Under the pieces are notes generated by a model. The model had not been told where the DNA came from and did no database searches. It saw only the letters and a program-made list of their open reading frames with translations. Source: an uncultured Agathobaculum sp. (GTDB lineage Bacteria; Bacillota; Clostridia; Oscillospirales; Butyricicoccaceae). From it: a stretch of 38,025 nucleotides of DNA. Below are positions 8,825 through 16,863 of the stretch, piece by piece. The stretch is taken from NCBI GenBank assembly GCA_944376955.1, contig CALWEB010000021.1:1-38025 (forward strand), written 5' to 3'. Position 1 is the stretch's first letter, and the number at the start of each line of letters is the position of its first letter. Position numbers and translations under genes: made by a program.

Positions 8825-10107
8825 AATGTTTCACCCGCCTTTTCCCGGTCCAGCCTGCGGCGCATGGTGCTGGGGGATTCGCCGCAGTATTTTTTGAAAC
8901 AGTAGCTGAAATAGTGCTGGTCGATGTAACCGCACCGCTGGGCAATTTCCTGAATCTTCAACGGAGAGGAGACCAGCAATTCCCGAGCAGCCTCCATCCG
9001 CTTACGGATCAGGATATTGATGAATGTTTCGCCGGTGTATTTCTTAATGCAGGCGGAAAGGTGGTTGGGGCTGACGGTCAGCATCCCGCTGAGCGAGACC
9101 AGCGACAGGTCGGCCTCCATATAATGCTGGTTGAGCGCCTCCAAGGCGCGCTTGCACAGCAGCTCCCCCCCTTTGACGGCCGGCGACAGATCGCTGATAA
9201 ACTGCGCACCGCTTTCGGTTTGATCTCCCTGACGGAGTGCCTCCATTGCCTCGCGATAAGCATCATGGAGTGAAGTTAAATTGCGCGTCATACGGCTGAC
9301 ACCGATGCGGCAGCATTTTCCCAGCACACGGTCGGCCATTTGGGGGATTTCATCAGCAAGGATGTGCAAGTATTTATCAAAGTCGGAAGGGCTGCCCAGC
9401 AAAACCGAGATCACCTTGCCGGACGCAAAGAAATGGGTGCCCCGCAGGTATTTGGTTGCCAACCGGGTCACGGACGCCACAAAGGAAGGCGCGGTGCAAT
9501 TTGCACCGTCGGTTTCCAGCAAGGTGGATACCATAACGATGTAATAAGGCCTGTCGTCCATATCGCGCAGCAGGCCGCATTGCCGGGCGTATGCCTTTGC
9601 CCGCGGTTCGCCATCCGGTTCAGCATAATCATCCAGCACCAGTGGCATCAGCATCGCCGTTTGGAGATCCAGCCCGCCGGGATTTTGGGGGGATGCCTGA
9701 CGGAACATGGCAAACTGGGTGTCGATCTTCTGCCGAATGATTTGCAGTTCCTTGCTCAGCCCCTCCATGGTCAGTGGTTTGAGCATATAGCTGATGATAT
9801 TGTACTGAATTGCCTGTTTGGCGTATTCGAAATCATCATAGCCGCTGAGGAACGCAATGTTGGTGGCGGGGCGGATCTCACGCACCTGCCGGGCAAGCTC
9901 GATGCCCGAGATGAAAGGCATCCGAATATCGGTAAGCAGCAGGTCTGGCTCACACTCCTCTACCATTTGCAGGGCATCCAACCCATTGCTGGCGCTTCCC
10001 ACCAGGCGGAAGCCGTAGTCCTCCCAAGGGATCATATTGCATACTGCTTCTCTTAATTCATCCTCATCGTCTGCGACAATCACGGAATATAATGTTTTCG
10101 CGGTCAT
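8821..10107 (-). CDS. Response regulator with AraC-type DNA-binding domain, YesN type
   Basis: A 428-residue regulator. The receiver domain covers about residues 7-125, with acidic pocket Asp13/Asp14, phospho-acceptor Asp60 (LLLTD), and the conserved Lys in MLKP. A middle region of about 190 residues has no clear motif. The C-terminal AraC-type double helix-turn-helix lies at about 320-425 and ends with the family pattern CGYIDQHYFSYCFKKYCGESPS. It is the first gene of the sensing operon and is expected to activate sugar-uptake genes when phosphorylated; mglB is the nearest candidate. Length and domain order are normal for YesN proteins. Confidence 0.93.
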   Translation of the reverse strand: MTAKTLYSVIVADDEDELREAVCNMIPWEDYGFRLVGSASNGLDALQMVEECEPDLLLTDIRMPFISGIELARQVREIRPATNIAFLSGYDDFEYAKQAIQYNIISYMLKPLTMEGLSKELQIIRQKIDTQFAMFRQASPQNPGGLDLQTAMLMPLVLDDYAEPDGEPRAKAYARQCGLLRDMDDRPYYIVMVSTLLETDGANCTAPSFVASVTRLATKYLRGTHFFASGKVISVLLGSPSDFDKYLHILADEIPQMADRVLGKCCRIGVSRMTRNLTSLHDAYREAMEALRQGDQTESGAQFISDLSPAVKGGELLCKRALEALNQHYMEADLSLVSLSGMLTVSPNHLSACIKKYTGETFINILIRKRMEAARELLVSSPLKIQEIAQRCGYIDQHYFSYCFKKYCGESPSTMRRRLDREKAGETL

Positions 10108-10160
10108 AGCGGCATCTGTCCTTTCCCCGCCTAGGCGGCATTGGGATTCTGATGTGCAAT

Positions 10161-10189
10161 ATTATACCAAATTTCTCCCTATCCCGCAA
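10161..10189 (-). promoter_or_regulatory. Promoter of the YesN-YesM-binding protein operon
   Basis: Minus-strand -10 TATAAT (10161-10166) with a 17-base spacer to -35 TTGCGG (10184-10189), about 55 bases upstream of the regulator start. Confidence 0.6.
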
Positions 10190-10500
10190 AACAAATTCTG
10201 CCACCGATAAATATGAGGAAAGGCGGTTTTGTGTCCATATGATAACAAAAACGGGTGGTGTTTTTGCGTGAAAAATACTCGCCACACGGCTAACTGCAGA
10301 TCCTGCCGTCATCCTGCACACACCGCTCGCCTCGCTGACGCGCAAGCCCTGTTGCAACAAATGCAGGAGCAGCGCTTGGATTGGTATTCCCTTTTTACAC
10401 CCTACAATCGAGTAACCGGCAGCCCACCAATATGCTTGTCAAATAACGGAGCAGATTTGGCATATCGGTCATATTACCGCCGCATCTCTGGAATGGGAAA
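10190..10500. other. Intergenic stretch with no convincing gene
   Basis: About 310 bases lie between the promoters of the divergent YesN and GntR genes. One plus-strand frame stays open from about 10229 to 10504 (91 codons from a TTG, or fewer from a GTG at about 10268), but it has no good ribosome site, is unusually rich in Cys, His and Arg in its first half, and matches nothing I recognise. It may be a decayed gene end. I see no repeat, RNA gene or riboswitch here. Confidence 0.4.
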
Positions 10501-10529
10501 TTGACAAGCCCCTCATTTTTTCGTATAAT
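10501..10529 (+). promoter_or_regulatory. Consensus promoter of the GntR gene
   Basis: TTGACA (10501-10506) and TATAAT (10524-10529) are separated by exactly 17 bases, a full match to the vegetative consensus. The start codon is about 130 bases beyond the expected transcript start. Confidence 0.8.
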
Positions 10530-10665
10530 TATTGATATCTATTCGATAGTATACAAAAGGCCCGTTCCGGTTCATGGATCGCGTTTTTTGCATATAAATT
10601 GGCATTTCCGCTTTCTCGATGCGGCATATGCCCGGTCATAGCATCAAATTTCTTCAGGGAGACAC

Positions 10666-11376
10666 ATGTATATGGCAACACGTTCCAACAGAACCGAACA
10701 AATTGTGCAATATTGCAAAGAGAACATCAATTCCGGCAACTGGAAAGTCGGTGAAAAAATCCCTTCCGAAAACCAGTTGACAGAGATTCTGGGTGTCAGC
10801 CGCGCCAGTGTGCGAACCGCTTTGCAGCATTTGATCGGCTTGGGCGTATTGGAAAGCCAACACGGTAAAGGCACCTTCCTGTTGGAAAATCAGGTGGATG
10901 AAAAGACAGAGAGTGAGTACAAGGTTACCTCGGAGGACTGCAAAGACATCCTCAAAGTGCTGGAATTCCGCCGGATCGTCGAAAGCGAGGCTTGCCGTCT
11001 TGCCACCCAAAAGGCAACCCCCGAGTTGATTGAACAGTTGCAAAATTATCTGGATATCATGGCGGCAAATAAACGTCCGGAAGAGCAGGACACCTTTGTG
11101 ACCGCCGATATGGAATTTCACGAAGCGATCTGTGCCGCCACCCAAAACCCCATTTTGGAAAAAAGCGTCACCAAGGTTTTTGATGAAACACGCAAAAACC
11201 ATTCTCAGCTGCGTTCCCTTTTCGGTTACCGAGACGGTATCTATTATCACACCCTGATTCTCAGCGCCATCCGTTCCGGCGATGCCGACAGCGCCCACGA
11301 CCTGATGTTTGAACATATGCAAAACGCTATCGACAAGCTCAACAGCCGGACCGAATCCGAGTCTAAAACCCAATAA
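10666..11376 (+). CDS. GntR-family (FadR subfamily) transcriptional regulator of the hexonate operon
   Basis: A 236-residue regulator. The N-terminal winged helix of GntR type spans about residues 8-76 (KIPSENQLTEILGVSRASVRTAL-type recognition region and HGKGTFL wing, described here in parts). The C-terminal all-helical FCD ligand domain spans about 92-225, with the metal/ligand residues suggested by D-x3-H (DMEFHEAIC) and the later histidines of YYHTLI and FEHMQ. FCD regulators usually bind small organic acids, often sugar acids. It lies directly upstream of the hexonate operon, whose promoter carries two copies of TTGTCAGACAA, a typical FadR-subfamily half-site pair, so it is probably the repressor released by the substrate or a pathway intermediate. 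An ATG two codons downstream (10672) is an equally possible start. Confidence 0.9.
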   Translation: MYMATRSNRTEQIVQYCKENINSGNWKVGEKIPSENQLTEILGVSRASVRTALQHLIGLGVLESQHGKGTFLLENQVDEKTESEYKVTSEDCKDILKVLEFRRIVESEACRLATQKATPELIEQLQNYLDIMAANKRPEEQDTFVTADMEFHEAICAATQNPILEKSVTKVFDETRKNHSQLRSLFGYRDGIYYHTLILSAIRSGDADSAHDLMFEHMQNAIDKLNSRTESESKTQ

Positions 11377-11388
11377 CGCTCATGGAAT

Positions 11389-11443
11389 ACCATACGTTTG
11401 CAATCGCGCATACCCATTTTCTTTGCAGCGTATGGCATTTTTA
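11389..11443 (+). terminator. Terminator after the GntR gene
   Basis: CCATACG (11390-11396) pairs with CGTATGG (11429-11435), with partial extension of the stem on both sides; the right arm is followed by CATTTTTATT. A long-loop intrinsic terminator is the likely reading. Confidence 0.55.
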
Positions 11444-11531
11444 TTGTGCATCATTCACAATACCCACCCCAAATGTGTTGTGTAAAACGCGGGAATTGTA
11501 TTTTGGAGGGATTTATTTTGTTTTTTTCGTG

Positions 11532-11559
11532 TTGACAAATGATCGCTGCATTGTATAAT
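11532..11559 (+). promoter_or_regulatory. Promoter of the manD-dctPQM operon
   Basis: TTGACA (11532-11537), 16-base spacer, TATAAT (11554-11559). The expected transcript start is about 11566, just before the first operator. Confidence 0.8.
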
Positions 11560-11569
11560 TGGAGCATAA

Positions 11570-11582
11570 CTTGTCAGACAAG
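11570..11582. promoter_or_regulatory. Operator 1, CTTGTCAGACAAG
   Basis: A perfect palindrome around a central A, at about +5 to +17 of the predicted transcript. Sequence and spacing fit a FadR-subfamily GntR site. Binding would block promoter clearance. Confidence 0.75.
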
Positions 11583-11623
11583 AAAAACCAATTTCCCTTA
11601 ATTTATCCACAAATACGCCTTAT

Positions 11624-11635
11624 CTTGTCAGACAA
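11624..11635. promoter_or_regulatory. Operator 2, CTTGTCAGACAA
   Basis: Second copy of the TTGTCAGACAA palindrome, centred 54 bases after operator 1 and 33 bases before the manD start. Two identical sites in the 5' leader suggest cooperative repression or a road-block. Confidence 0.75.
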
Positions 11636-11667
11636 TTAAAGGGTGAGGTGTGAACAAGGAGGCAATT

Positions 11668-12915
11668 ATGGCAGTAAAAATCAAAAAGGTCAGAGTAATC
11701 TGTACGGCGCCGGAAGGCATCAACCTGGTGGTGGTCAAAGTGGAAACCAACCAGCCCGGGCTGTACGGTTTGGGCTGCGCGACCTTCGCATACCGCCACC
11801 TTGCGGTGAAAACGGTGGTGGAAGAGTATCTCGATCCCCTGCTGCGCGACCGTGATGCGGAAAACATTGAAGAATTGTGGCAGCTGATGCACCAAAACGC
11901 CTATTGGCGCAATGGTCCGATCAGCAACAATGCCATTTCGGGTGTTGATATGGCCCTTTGGGATATCAAAGGCAAGCTGGCAGGTATGCCGCTGTATCAG
12001 CTGTTCGGCGGCAAATGCCGCGAAGGCATCCCGGTTTACCGCCATGCGGACGGACGCGATCTGGAAGAGTTGTGTGACAACATCCTCCGCTTCAAAGAAA
12101 TGGGGCTGCAAACCATCCGCTGCCAGTGCGGCGGCTACGGCGGCGACGCGTACGGCATGACGCCTTCCACTGCACCGGAAAACGCGCCCAAGGGCATTTA
12201 TCTGGACTCCCGTCAGTACATCCGCGATACCGTCAAGCTGTTTGAGGGCATCCGCGCCAAGATCGGCTATGATATGAATCTGGTACACGATGTGCATGAG
12301 CGCATTGCTCCGGTGGAAGCCATCCGTCTGGCGCGCGAACTCGAGCCGTACGACCTGTTCTTCCTGGAAGATCCGGTTTCCATTGAGCAGACCGCTTGGC
12401 TGCGCGAACTGCGCCGCCAGACCACCATCCCGATCGCGGAAGGCGAACTGTTCAACAACCCGGCCGAATGGAAAACCCTGATCACAGAGCACCTGATCGA
12501 CTTTATCCGTGTCCACATCAGCCAGATCGGCGGCATCACGCCCGCCCGCAAGCTGCAGATCTTCGCAGAGCAATTCGGCGTGCGCACTGCATGGCACGGT
12601 CCCGGCGACATGTCCCCGCTGGCCCACGCCGCCAACATCCACATCGATCTGGCCGCACAGAACTTCGGCGTGCAGGAGTGGAGCGGCATCGAACCGCCCA
12701 ACTTCGTCATTCAGGAACTCAAGGGGCCGCACGGCGCACTCCTCGAAGTATTCCCCGGCCTGCCCGAATACCGCAACGGCTATGTTTACGCCAACGACAA
12801 GCCCGGCCTCGGCGTCGATCTGGATGAAACCGAAGCGGCAAAATATCCCTGTGAGAACACCGTCACGCTCTGGACACAGACCCGCAAACGCGACGGTTCG
12901 CTCCAGACACCGTAA
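11668..12915 (+). CDS. Mannonate/gluconate dehydratase, enolase superfamily (ManD/RspA type)
   Basis: Dehydrates a D-hexonate to 2-keto-3-deoxygluconate using Mg2+. The ATG at 11668 is chosen because AAGGAGG lies five bases before it; an in-frame GTG at 11650 lacks such a site. The 415-residue protein has the subgroup's metal ligands Asp208 (with His210 in HDVH), Glu234 (FLEDPV) and Glu260 (IAEGE), and the catalytic-region Arg151/Tyr162 segment. After His310 the sequence is HGPGD: the Pro corresponds, by an offset of two, to position 314 of characterised ManD enzymes, where as I recall Ala marks efficient mannonate dehydratases and Pro marks slow or gluconate-specific ones. Since uxuA is present elsewhere in the window, this enzyme may serve another substrate or pathway such as L-gulonate or L-idonate catabolism. 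Confidence 0.88.
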   Translation: MAVKIKKVRVICTAPEGINLVVVKVETNQPGLYGLGCATFAYRHLAVKTVVEEYLDPLLRDRDAENIEELWQLMHQNAYWRNGPISNNAISGVDMALWDIKGKLAGMPLYQLFGGKCREGIPVYRHADGRDLEELCDNILRFKEMGLQTIRCQCGGYGGDAYGMTPSTAPENAPKGIYLDSRQYIRDTVKLFEGIRAKIGYDMNLVHDVHERIAPVEAIRLARELEPYDLFFLEDPVSIEQTAWLRELRRQTTIPIAEGELFNNPAEWKTLITEHLIDFIRVHISQIGGITPARKLQIFAEQFGVRTAWHGPGDMSPLAHAANIHIDLAAQNFGVQEWSGIEPPNFVIQELKGPHGALLEVFPGLPEYRNGYVYANDKPGLGVDLDETEAAKYPCENTVTLWTQTRKRDGSLQTP

Positions 12916-12932
12916 CAGGAAGGGAGACTGCT

Positions 12933-13961
12933 ATGAGAATGAAAGGAATTGCTGCGGCGGCCACCTGTATTGCACTGGTGTGCGCTGCCGGCAGCATCTG
13001 GTACGATTCCCGGCCGATGACCAATCAGGACGGTACGATCACACTGCGCATGGCACAAACGTCTTCCGAAACCGGCGCGATCGGCCAGGAAATGAACCGC
13101 TTTGCGGAACTGATCCAGGAACGGACCGACGGCAAATATGAAATTGAGGTTTATCACAACGGCCAGCTTGGCGCCGAAATCGACACGATCGAGGGCTGCC
13201 AGATGGGCACGATTGATATTACGGTGGTCAACCAGTCCACACTCGGCAACTTCCTGCCGGAGTTTCAGGCGCTGGATATCCCTTATCTGATCACCTCCAA
13301 CGAACAGGCCGACCGGGTGTTCCTCGGGGAAATCGGTGATGAATTCCTCGACAAGCTTTCCAGCGTGCAGCTGTATGGCTTGGGTATCTGGGAATCCGGT
13401 TTCCGCAACCTGACCAACAGCAAGGTGGACGTGGAGTCGGTAGAAGATGTGCAGGGCCTCAAAATCCGCACGATGGAAAACCTGATCCACATTGATTTCT
13501 GGCGCGCGATGGGCGCAGACGCAACCCCGATGGCATGGAGCGAAGCCTACACCGCCATGCAGCAAGGTGCGCTGGACGGGCAGGAAAACCCCTCTACCGT
13601 TATCCTGACGAACAATGTGGCACAGATCAACGACCGTCTTGCCATCACGGAGCACGCCTACTCGACCGTATTCCTGATTATGAGCCCGGCAACCTGGGCC
13701 AGCCTGGATGCAGAAACCCAGCAGATCTTCCTGGACACCATGAAAGAATGCAGCATCGAAGAACGTGCAATCAACCGTCAGATGGATGCCGAAGCCGTTG
13801 CCCAGCTGCAGGAGCAGGGCATGACCGTTACCTATCCGGACAAGCAGGGCTTCATTGATGCCGCTGCCGACCTCTACGCCGAATGGGAACAAGAGTATGG
13901 CGATATCATTGCGCGCATCAACGCGCTGGCAGATGAGGGGGATGAAGATGAAAGCGTTTAA
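12933..13961 (+). CDS. dctP: TRAP transporter solute-binding protein DctP (hexonate system)
   Basis: Extracytoplasmic binding protein of a tripartite sodium-driven TRAP carrier. The 342-residue protein begins with a hydrophobic export signal or membrane anchor (residues 4-24) with no clear lipobox, unlike the second DctP in this window. DctP-family motifs include LRMAQTSSETGAIG near the start, PYLIT, SGFRNLTN and GLKIRTMEN; the Arg in the last one usually binds the substrate carboxylate. It lies between manD and dctQ with a gap of 17 bases before it and a 14-base overlap after it. Genome context suggests a sugar acid ligand, probably the substrate of the catabolic enzymes in this operon. Confidence 0.92.
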   Translation: MRMKGIAAAATCIALVCAAGSIWYDSRPMTNQDGTITLRMAQTSSETGAIGQEMNRFAELIQERTDGKYEIEVYHNGQLGAEIDTIEGCQMGTIDITVVNQSTLGNFLPEFQALDIPYLITSNEQADRVFLGEIGDEFLDKLSSVQLYGLGIWESGFRNLTNSKVDVESVEDVQGLKIRTMENLIHIDFWRAMGADATPMAWSEAYTAMQQGALDGQENPSTVILTNNVAQINDRLAITEHAYSTVFLIMSPATWASLDAETQQIFLDTMKECSIEERAINRQMDAEAVAQLQEQGMTVTYPDKQGFIDAAADLYAEWEQEYGDIIARINALADEGDEDESV

Positions 13962-14439
13962 AACAATCTTCCACAAGGTGCAGTCGGTATTTGACAATAT
14001 CGTCAGCCTTTGCCTGATCGCCATGATCGCCGTTGTGTTCATCCAGACGTTCTGCCGCTTCGTTATTTTTTACAGCCTGCCCTGGTCGGAAGAACTCTCC
14101 CGCTATCTGTTTGTCGCGGTGATCGTTCTGGGTGCCAACCTGGCCATCACCCGCAAGCTGTTTGTGCGCATTGAGATCATCGACAACTATCTCAAGGGCA
14201 ACGCGGCAACCGCCATGCTGGTCATCCGCAAGCTGATTGCGATTTTTGTCAACACCGTGTTTACTTACGGCAGCTACCGACTCATCCTGATCGGCAGCTA
14301 TCAGACCAGCCCTGCTATGGGCTTGCCGATGGGCGCACTCTACGCGCTGATCCTCATCGGTTACCTGATGAATGTGCTGGCCTGCATCATCGACCTTTAC
14401 AATTTCTGTACCAACGCGGACGAAGAGGAGGCGAAATAA
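13948..14439 (+). CDS. dctQ: TRAP transporter small permease DctQ (hexonate system)
   Basis: Four-helix membrane subunit of the TRAP carrier, 163 residues, the usual size. Hydrophobic helices lie at about residues 16-38, 50-68, 88-108 and 125-150; the conserved LPWSEELSRYLFV motif between helices 1 and 2 is present. Several in-frame starts exist (13933, 13942, 13948); the last is best placed after the GAGGGGG ribosome site at 13934-13940. The coding region overlaps the end of dctP, so translation is probably coupled. It holds the binding-protein/large-permease complex together. Confidence 0.9.
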   Translation: MKAFKTIFHKVQSVFDNIVSLCLIAMIAVVFIQTFCRFVIFYSLPWSEELSRYLFVAVIVLGANLAITRKLFVRIEIIDNYLKGNAATAMLVIRKLIAIFVNTVFTYGSYRLILIGSYQTSPAMGLPMGALYALILIGYLMNVLACIIDLYNFCTNADEEEAK

Positions 14440-14442
14440 TTT

Positions 14443-15726
14443 ATGGAAGCAGCAGCTGTTGCTCTGGTAGTTGTCCTGATCGTTGCCATGGCCTGCGGCA
14501 TGGAGATCAGCTGGTCCCTCGGCCTTGCCTGTACGGTAGCGGTATTACTGGACCCCAAGCTCACGTTTGTCGTACTCGCACAGCGTATTTTTGCAAACTC
14601 CAACAGCTTTTCCATGCTGGCGATCCCGGCCTTTATGCTGGCCGGCGATATCATGTCCAAGGGCGGCCTTTCCAAACGGCTTGTTGCCTTTGCCGACTCC
14701 TTGGTTGGCTGGATTTCCGGCGGTATCTCGCTGGTTTCCATCGTGGCCTGTACGTTTTTCGCCGCGATTTCCGGTTCTTCTGTTGCCACCACCGCGGCCA
14801 TCGGCGGCCTGATGTACCCTGAAATGGTCAAGCGCGGCTATCCCGAGGATTATTCGGCAGCCGTTCAGGCAATCGGCGGCACACTGGGCATCGTTATCCC
14901 GCCCAGCATTGTCATGGTAATTTACGGCAACATCACCGGCGTCGCGGTTGGCGAACTGCTGATGGCCGGTATGATTCCCGGCATCCTGTGCTGTGTTTTC
15001 CTTTGCACCTATGCCTTTGTCAAGGCAAAGCGCAGCCACTTCCCCAAGGCAGATCATTTTTCCTTCAAACGCTTCCTGACCTCGTTTAAGGATGCCGTTT
15101 GGGCGCTGATCATGCCGATTATCATCTTGGGCGGCATCTATGCCGGCATCTTCACCCCGACCGAATCCGCCGTTGTCGCGGTGGTATACGGCATCATCGT
15201 ATGCCTTGCGATCTACCGTGAAATCACGCTCAAAAGCGTGTGGTCGATCATCAAAAGCACAGCCGTCGGTACCTCCAACCTGATGATTCTGGTGGTAACC
15301 GCGCAAATGTTCGGCTGGCTGATCTCCTATTACCAGATCCCGCAGTTCGTCACCGAAATCATGGTATCCCACGTTTCCAATACGGCGATGTTCTGGGCGA
15401 TCGTCATCGTACTGCTCTGCATCTGCGGCATATTCCTCGAAGTCGGTGCCACCAACCTCATTCTTGCACCCATCCTCGCGCCGATCGCCGTGGCCTTCGG
15501 TATCGACCCCATCCAGTTCGGTCTGGTCTTTGTCTTCCTGCTGGCCATGGGGCAGGCAACGCCGCCGTTCGGCACCTGCCTGTTTGTTTCCTGCGGCCTG
15601 AGCGGACGCACGGTCGGCGGTATCTCCAAACAGATCCTGCCCTTTGTCCTTGTGGAGATCGGCTGCGGCATCCTGTTTGCCATGATCCCCGCATTGTCCA
15701 CGTTCTTACCCAGTCTGATTGCCTGA
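14443..15726 (+). CDS. dctM: TRAP transporter large permease DctM (hexonate system)
   Basis: Main transport subunit, 427 residues with about 12 hydrophobic segments. Family motifs include AIPAFMLAGDIM, the SGSSVATTAAIGG loop (in the first repeat), GIVIPPSIVMVIYG, and the matching second-half motif ATPPFGTCLFVSCGL. It moves the acid together with sodium ions. An AGGAGG site precedes the ATG and only three bases separate it from dctQ. Confidence 0.94.
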   Translation: MEAAAVALVVVLIVAMACGMEISWSLGLACTVAVLLDPKLTFVVLAQRIFANSNSFSMLAIPAFMLAGDIMSKGGLSKRLVAFADSLVGWISGGISLVSIVACTFFAAISGSSVATTAAIGGLMYPEMVKRGYPEDYSAAVQAIGGTLGIVIPPSIVMVIYGNITGVAVGELLMAGMIPGILCCVFLCTYAFVKAKRSHFPKADHFSFKRFLTSFKDAVWALIMPIIILGGIYAGIFTPTESAVVAVVYGIIVCLAIYREITLKSVWSIIKSTAVGTSNLMILVVTAQMFGWLISYYQIPQFVTEIMVSHVSNTAMFWAIVIVLLCICGIFLEVGATNLILAPILAPIAVAFGIDPIQFGLVFVFLLAMGQATPPFGTCLFVSCGLSGRTVGGISKQILPFVLVEIGCGILFAMIPALSTFLPSLIA

Positions 15727-15776
15727 TGCAGCCCCAACCGGCTGCCCCGGCACCGTCATAAAAGGAGAAATGTTTT

Positions 15777-16820
15777 ATGAAAGAAACCATGCGCTGTGTC
15801 GTCATCCCGGAACCACACAAGTTTGAAATCCGGGAAGTACCCGTCCCCGAACTGCAAAACGAGGACGAAGTCCTCATCCAGATGAAGTCCGCCGGCGTCT
15901 GCGGCAGTGACCATCACATCTATCACGGCCTCAACCCGTGCTCGACCTATCCGCGCATCCCCGGCCACGAAAACGCGGGCGTGATCGCCAAAGTCGGCGC
16001 AAATGTCAAAAACGTCAAGGTTGGCGATCATGTCATCGTTGACCTGATCCACACCTGCGGCACCTGCTATCAATGCAAAATCGGCCGCAAAAACGTCTGT
16101 GAGCATGTCTCTGTGCGCGGCTCTGGCGCAGACGGCGGCTGGCGCGAATACTTCACCGCACCAGCATCCGAAGTGTATAAGATCGACGACAGCGTAGACT
16201 GGAAGGATGCAGCATTGGTCGAGCCGTACGCAATCGGCGCGCACTGCACTGCCCGTGCCCGCATTGTCCCGGACGACGTGGTGTTCATTCTGGGCACCGG
16301 CACGATCGGTTCGATCATTTTGCAGACCTGCAAAGCCAAGGGCTGCAAAACCGTTATCTGCTGCGACATTGACGACGCCTCGCTGGAACGCGCCAAGGAA
16401 TACGGCGCCGACTACGTCATCAACTCCAAGACCGAAGACGTGCTGCTGCGCGTTTCCGAGATCACCGGAGGCCACGGCGTCACCGTCGCCTTTGACTCCG
16501 CCTGCTTCCCCGGTTCGCTGACCATGTGTATGCAGCCCGGCATCCTGTGCAACGCCGGCCGCATGGTCCCGATGGGCTTCTCCACCGCCAAGGAGGAGAT
16601 CACGCAGGCCATGATCAACCAGCGCGAGCTAGACGTCATTGGCTCTCGCATGTCCTGCTATCAGTTCGAGCCCACCATTGAACGCATGGAAAAGAAGGAA
16701 TTCAACACCAAGGGCATCGCCACCATGTTTGTCCCGTTCAGCCAGATTGAAAAGGTGTTTTACTACATGGATCATCCCTGCGCGGAGTCCAAGAAAATGG
16801 TCATTCTGTTTGACGAATAA
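15777..16820 (+). CDS. Zinc-dependent sugar-acid dehydrogenase, RspB/L-gulonate 5-dehydrogenase-like
   Basis: Medium-chain NAD(P)-dependent alcohol dehydrogenase, 347 residues. Catalytic zinc ligands are Cys42, His64-Glu65 and Glu149; the structural zinc site is Cys94, Cys97, Cys100 and Cys108. The Rossmann motif GTGTIG lies at 173-178. The best-known relatives beside ManD genes are RspB-type enzymes; some oxidise L-gulonate or L-idonate at C5 to a keto-hexonate (fructuronate in the gulonate case). Together with the KduD-like reductase and ManD this gives a plausible L-hexonate to D-mannonate to KDG route. L-galactonate or L-idonate dehydrogenase activity is an alternative. A strong AAAGGAG site precedes the ATG. 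Confidence 0.8.
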   Translation: MKETMRCVVIPEPHKFEIREVPVPELQNEDEVLIQMKSAGVCGSDHHIYHGLNPCSTYPRIPGHENAGVIAKVGANVKNVKVGDHVIVDLIHTCGTCYQCKIGRKNVCEHVSVRGSGADGGWREYFTAPASEVYKIDDSVDWKDAALVEPYAIGAHCTARARIVPDDVVFILGTGTIGSIILQTCKAKGCKTVICCDIDDASLERAKEYGADYVINSKTEDVLLRVSEITGGHGVTVAFDSACFPGSLTMCMQPGILCNAGRMVPMGFSTAKEEITQAMINQRELDVIGSRMSCYQFEPTIERMEKKEFNTKGIATMFVPFSQIEKVFYYMDHPCAESKKMVILFDE

Positions 16821-16863
16821 ATCCCACAACCATCACTGATACTATCAAAGGAGCGTTTTTAAA

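Noticed and set aside
10229..10504. 91-codon plus-strand frame as a gene
   Set aside because: TTG start without ribosome site, odd composition, no family recognised; kept only as a low-interest observation.
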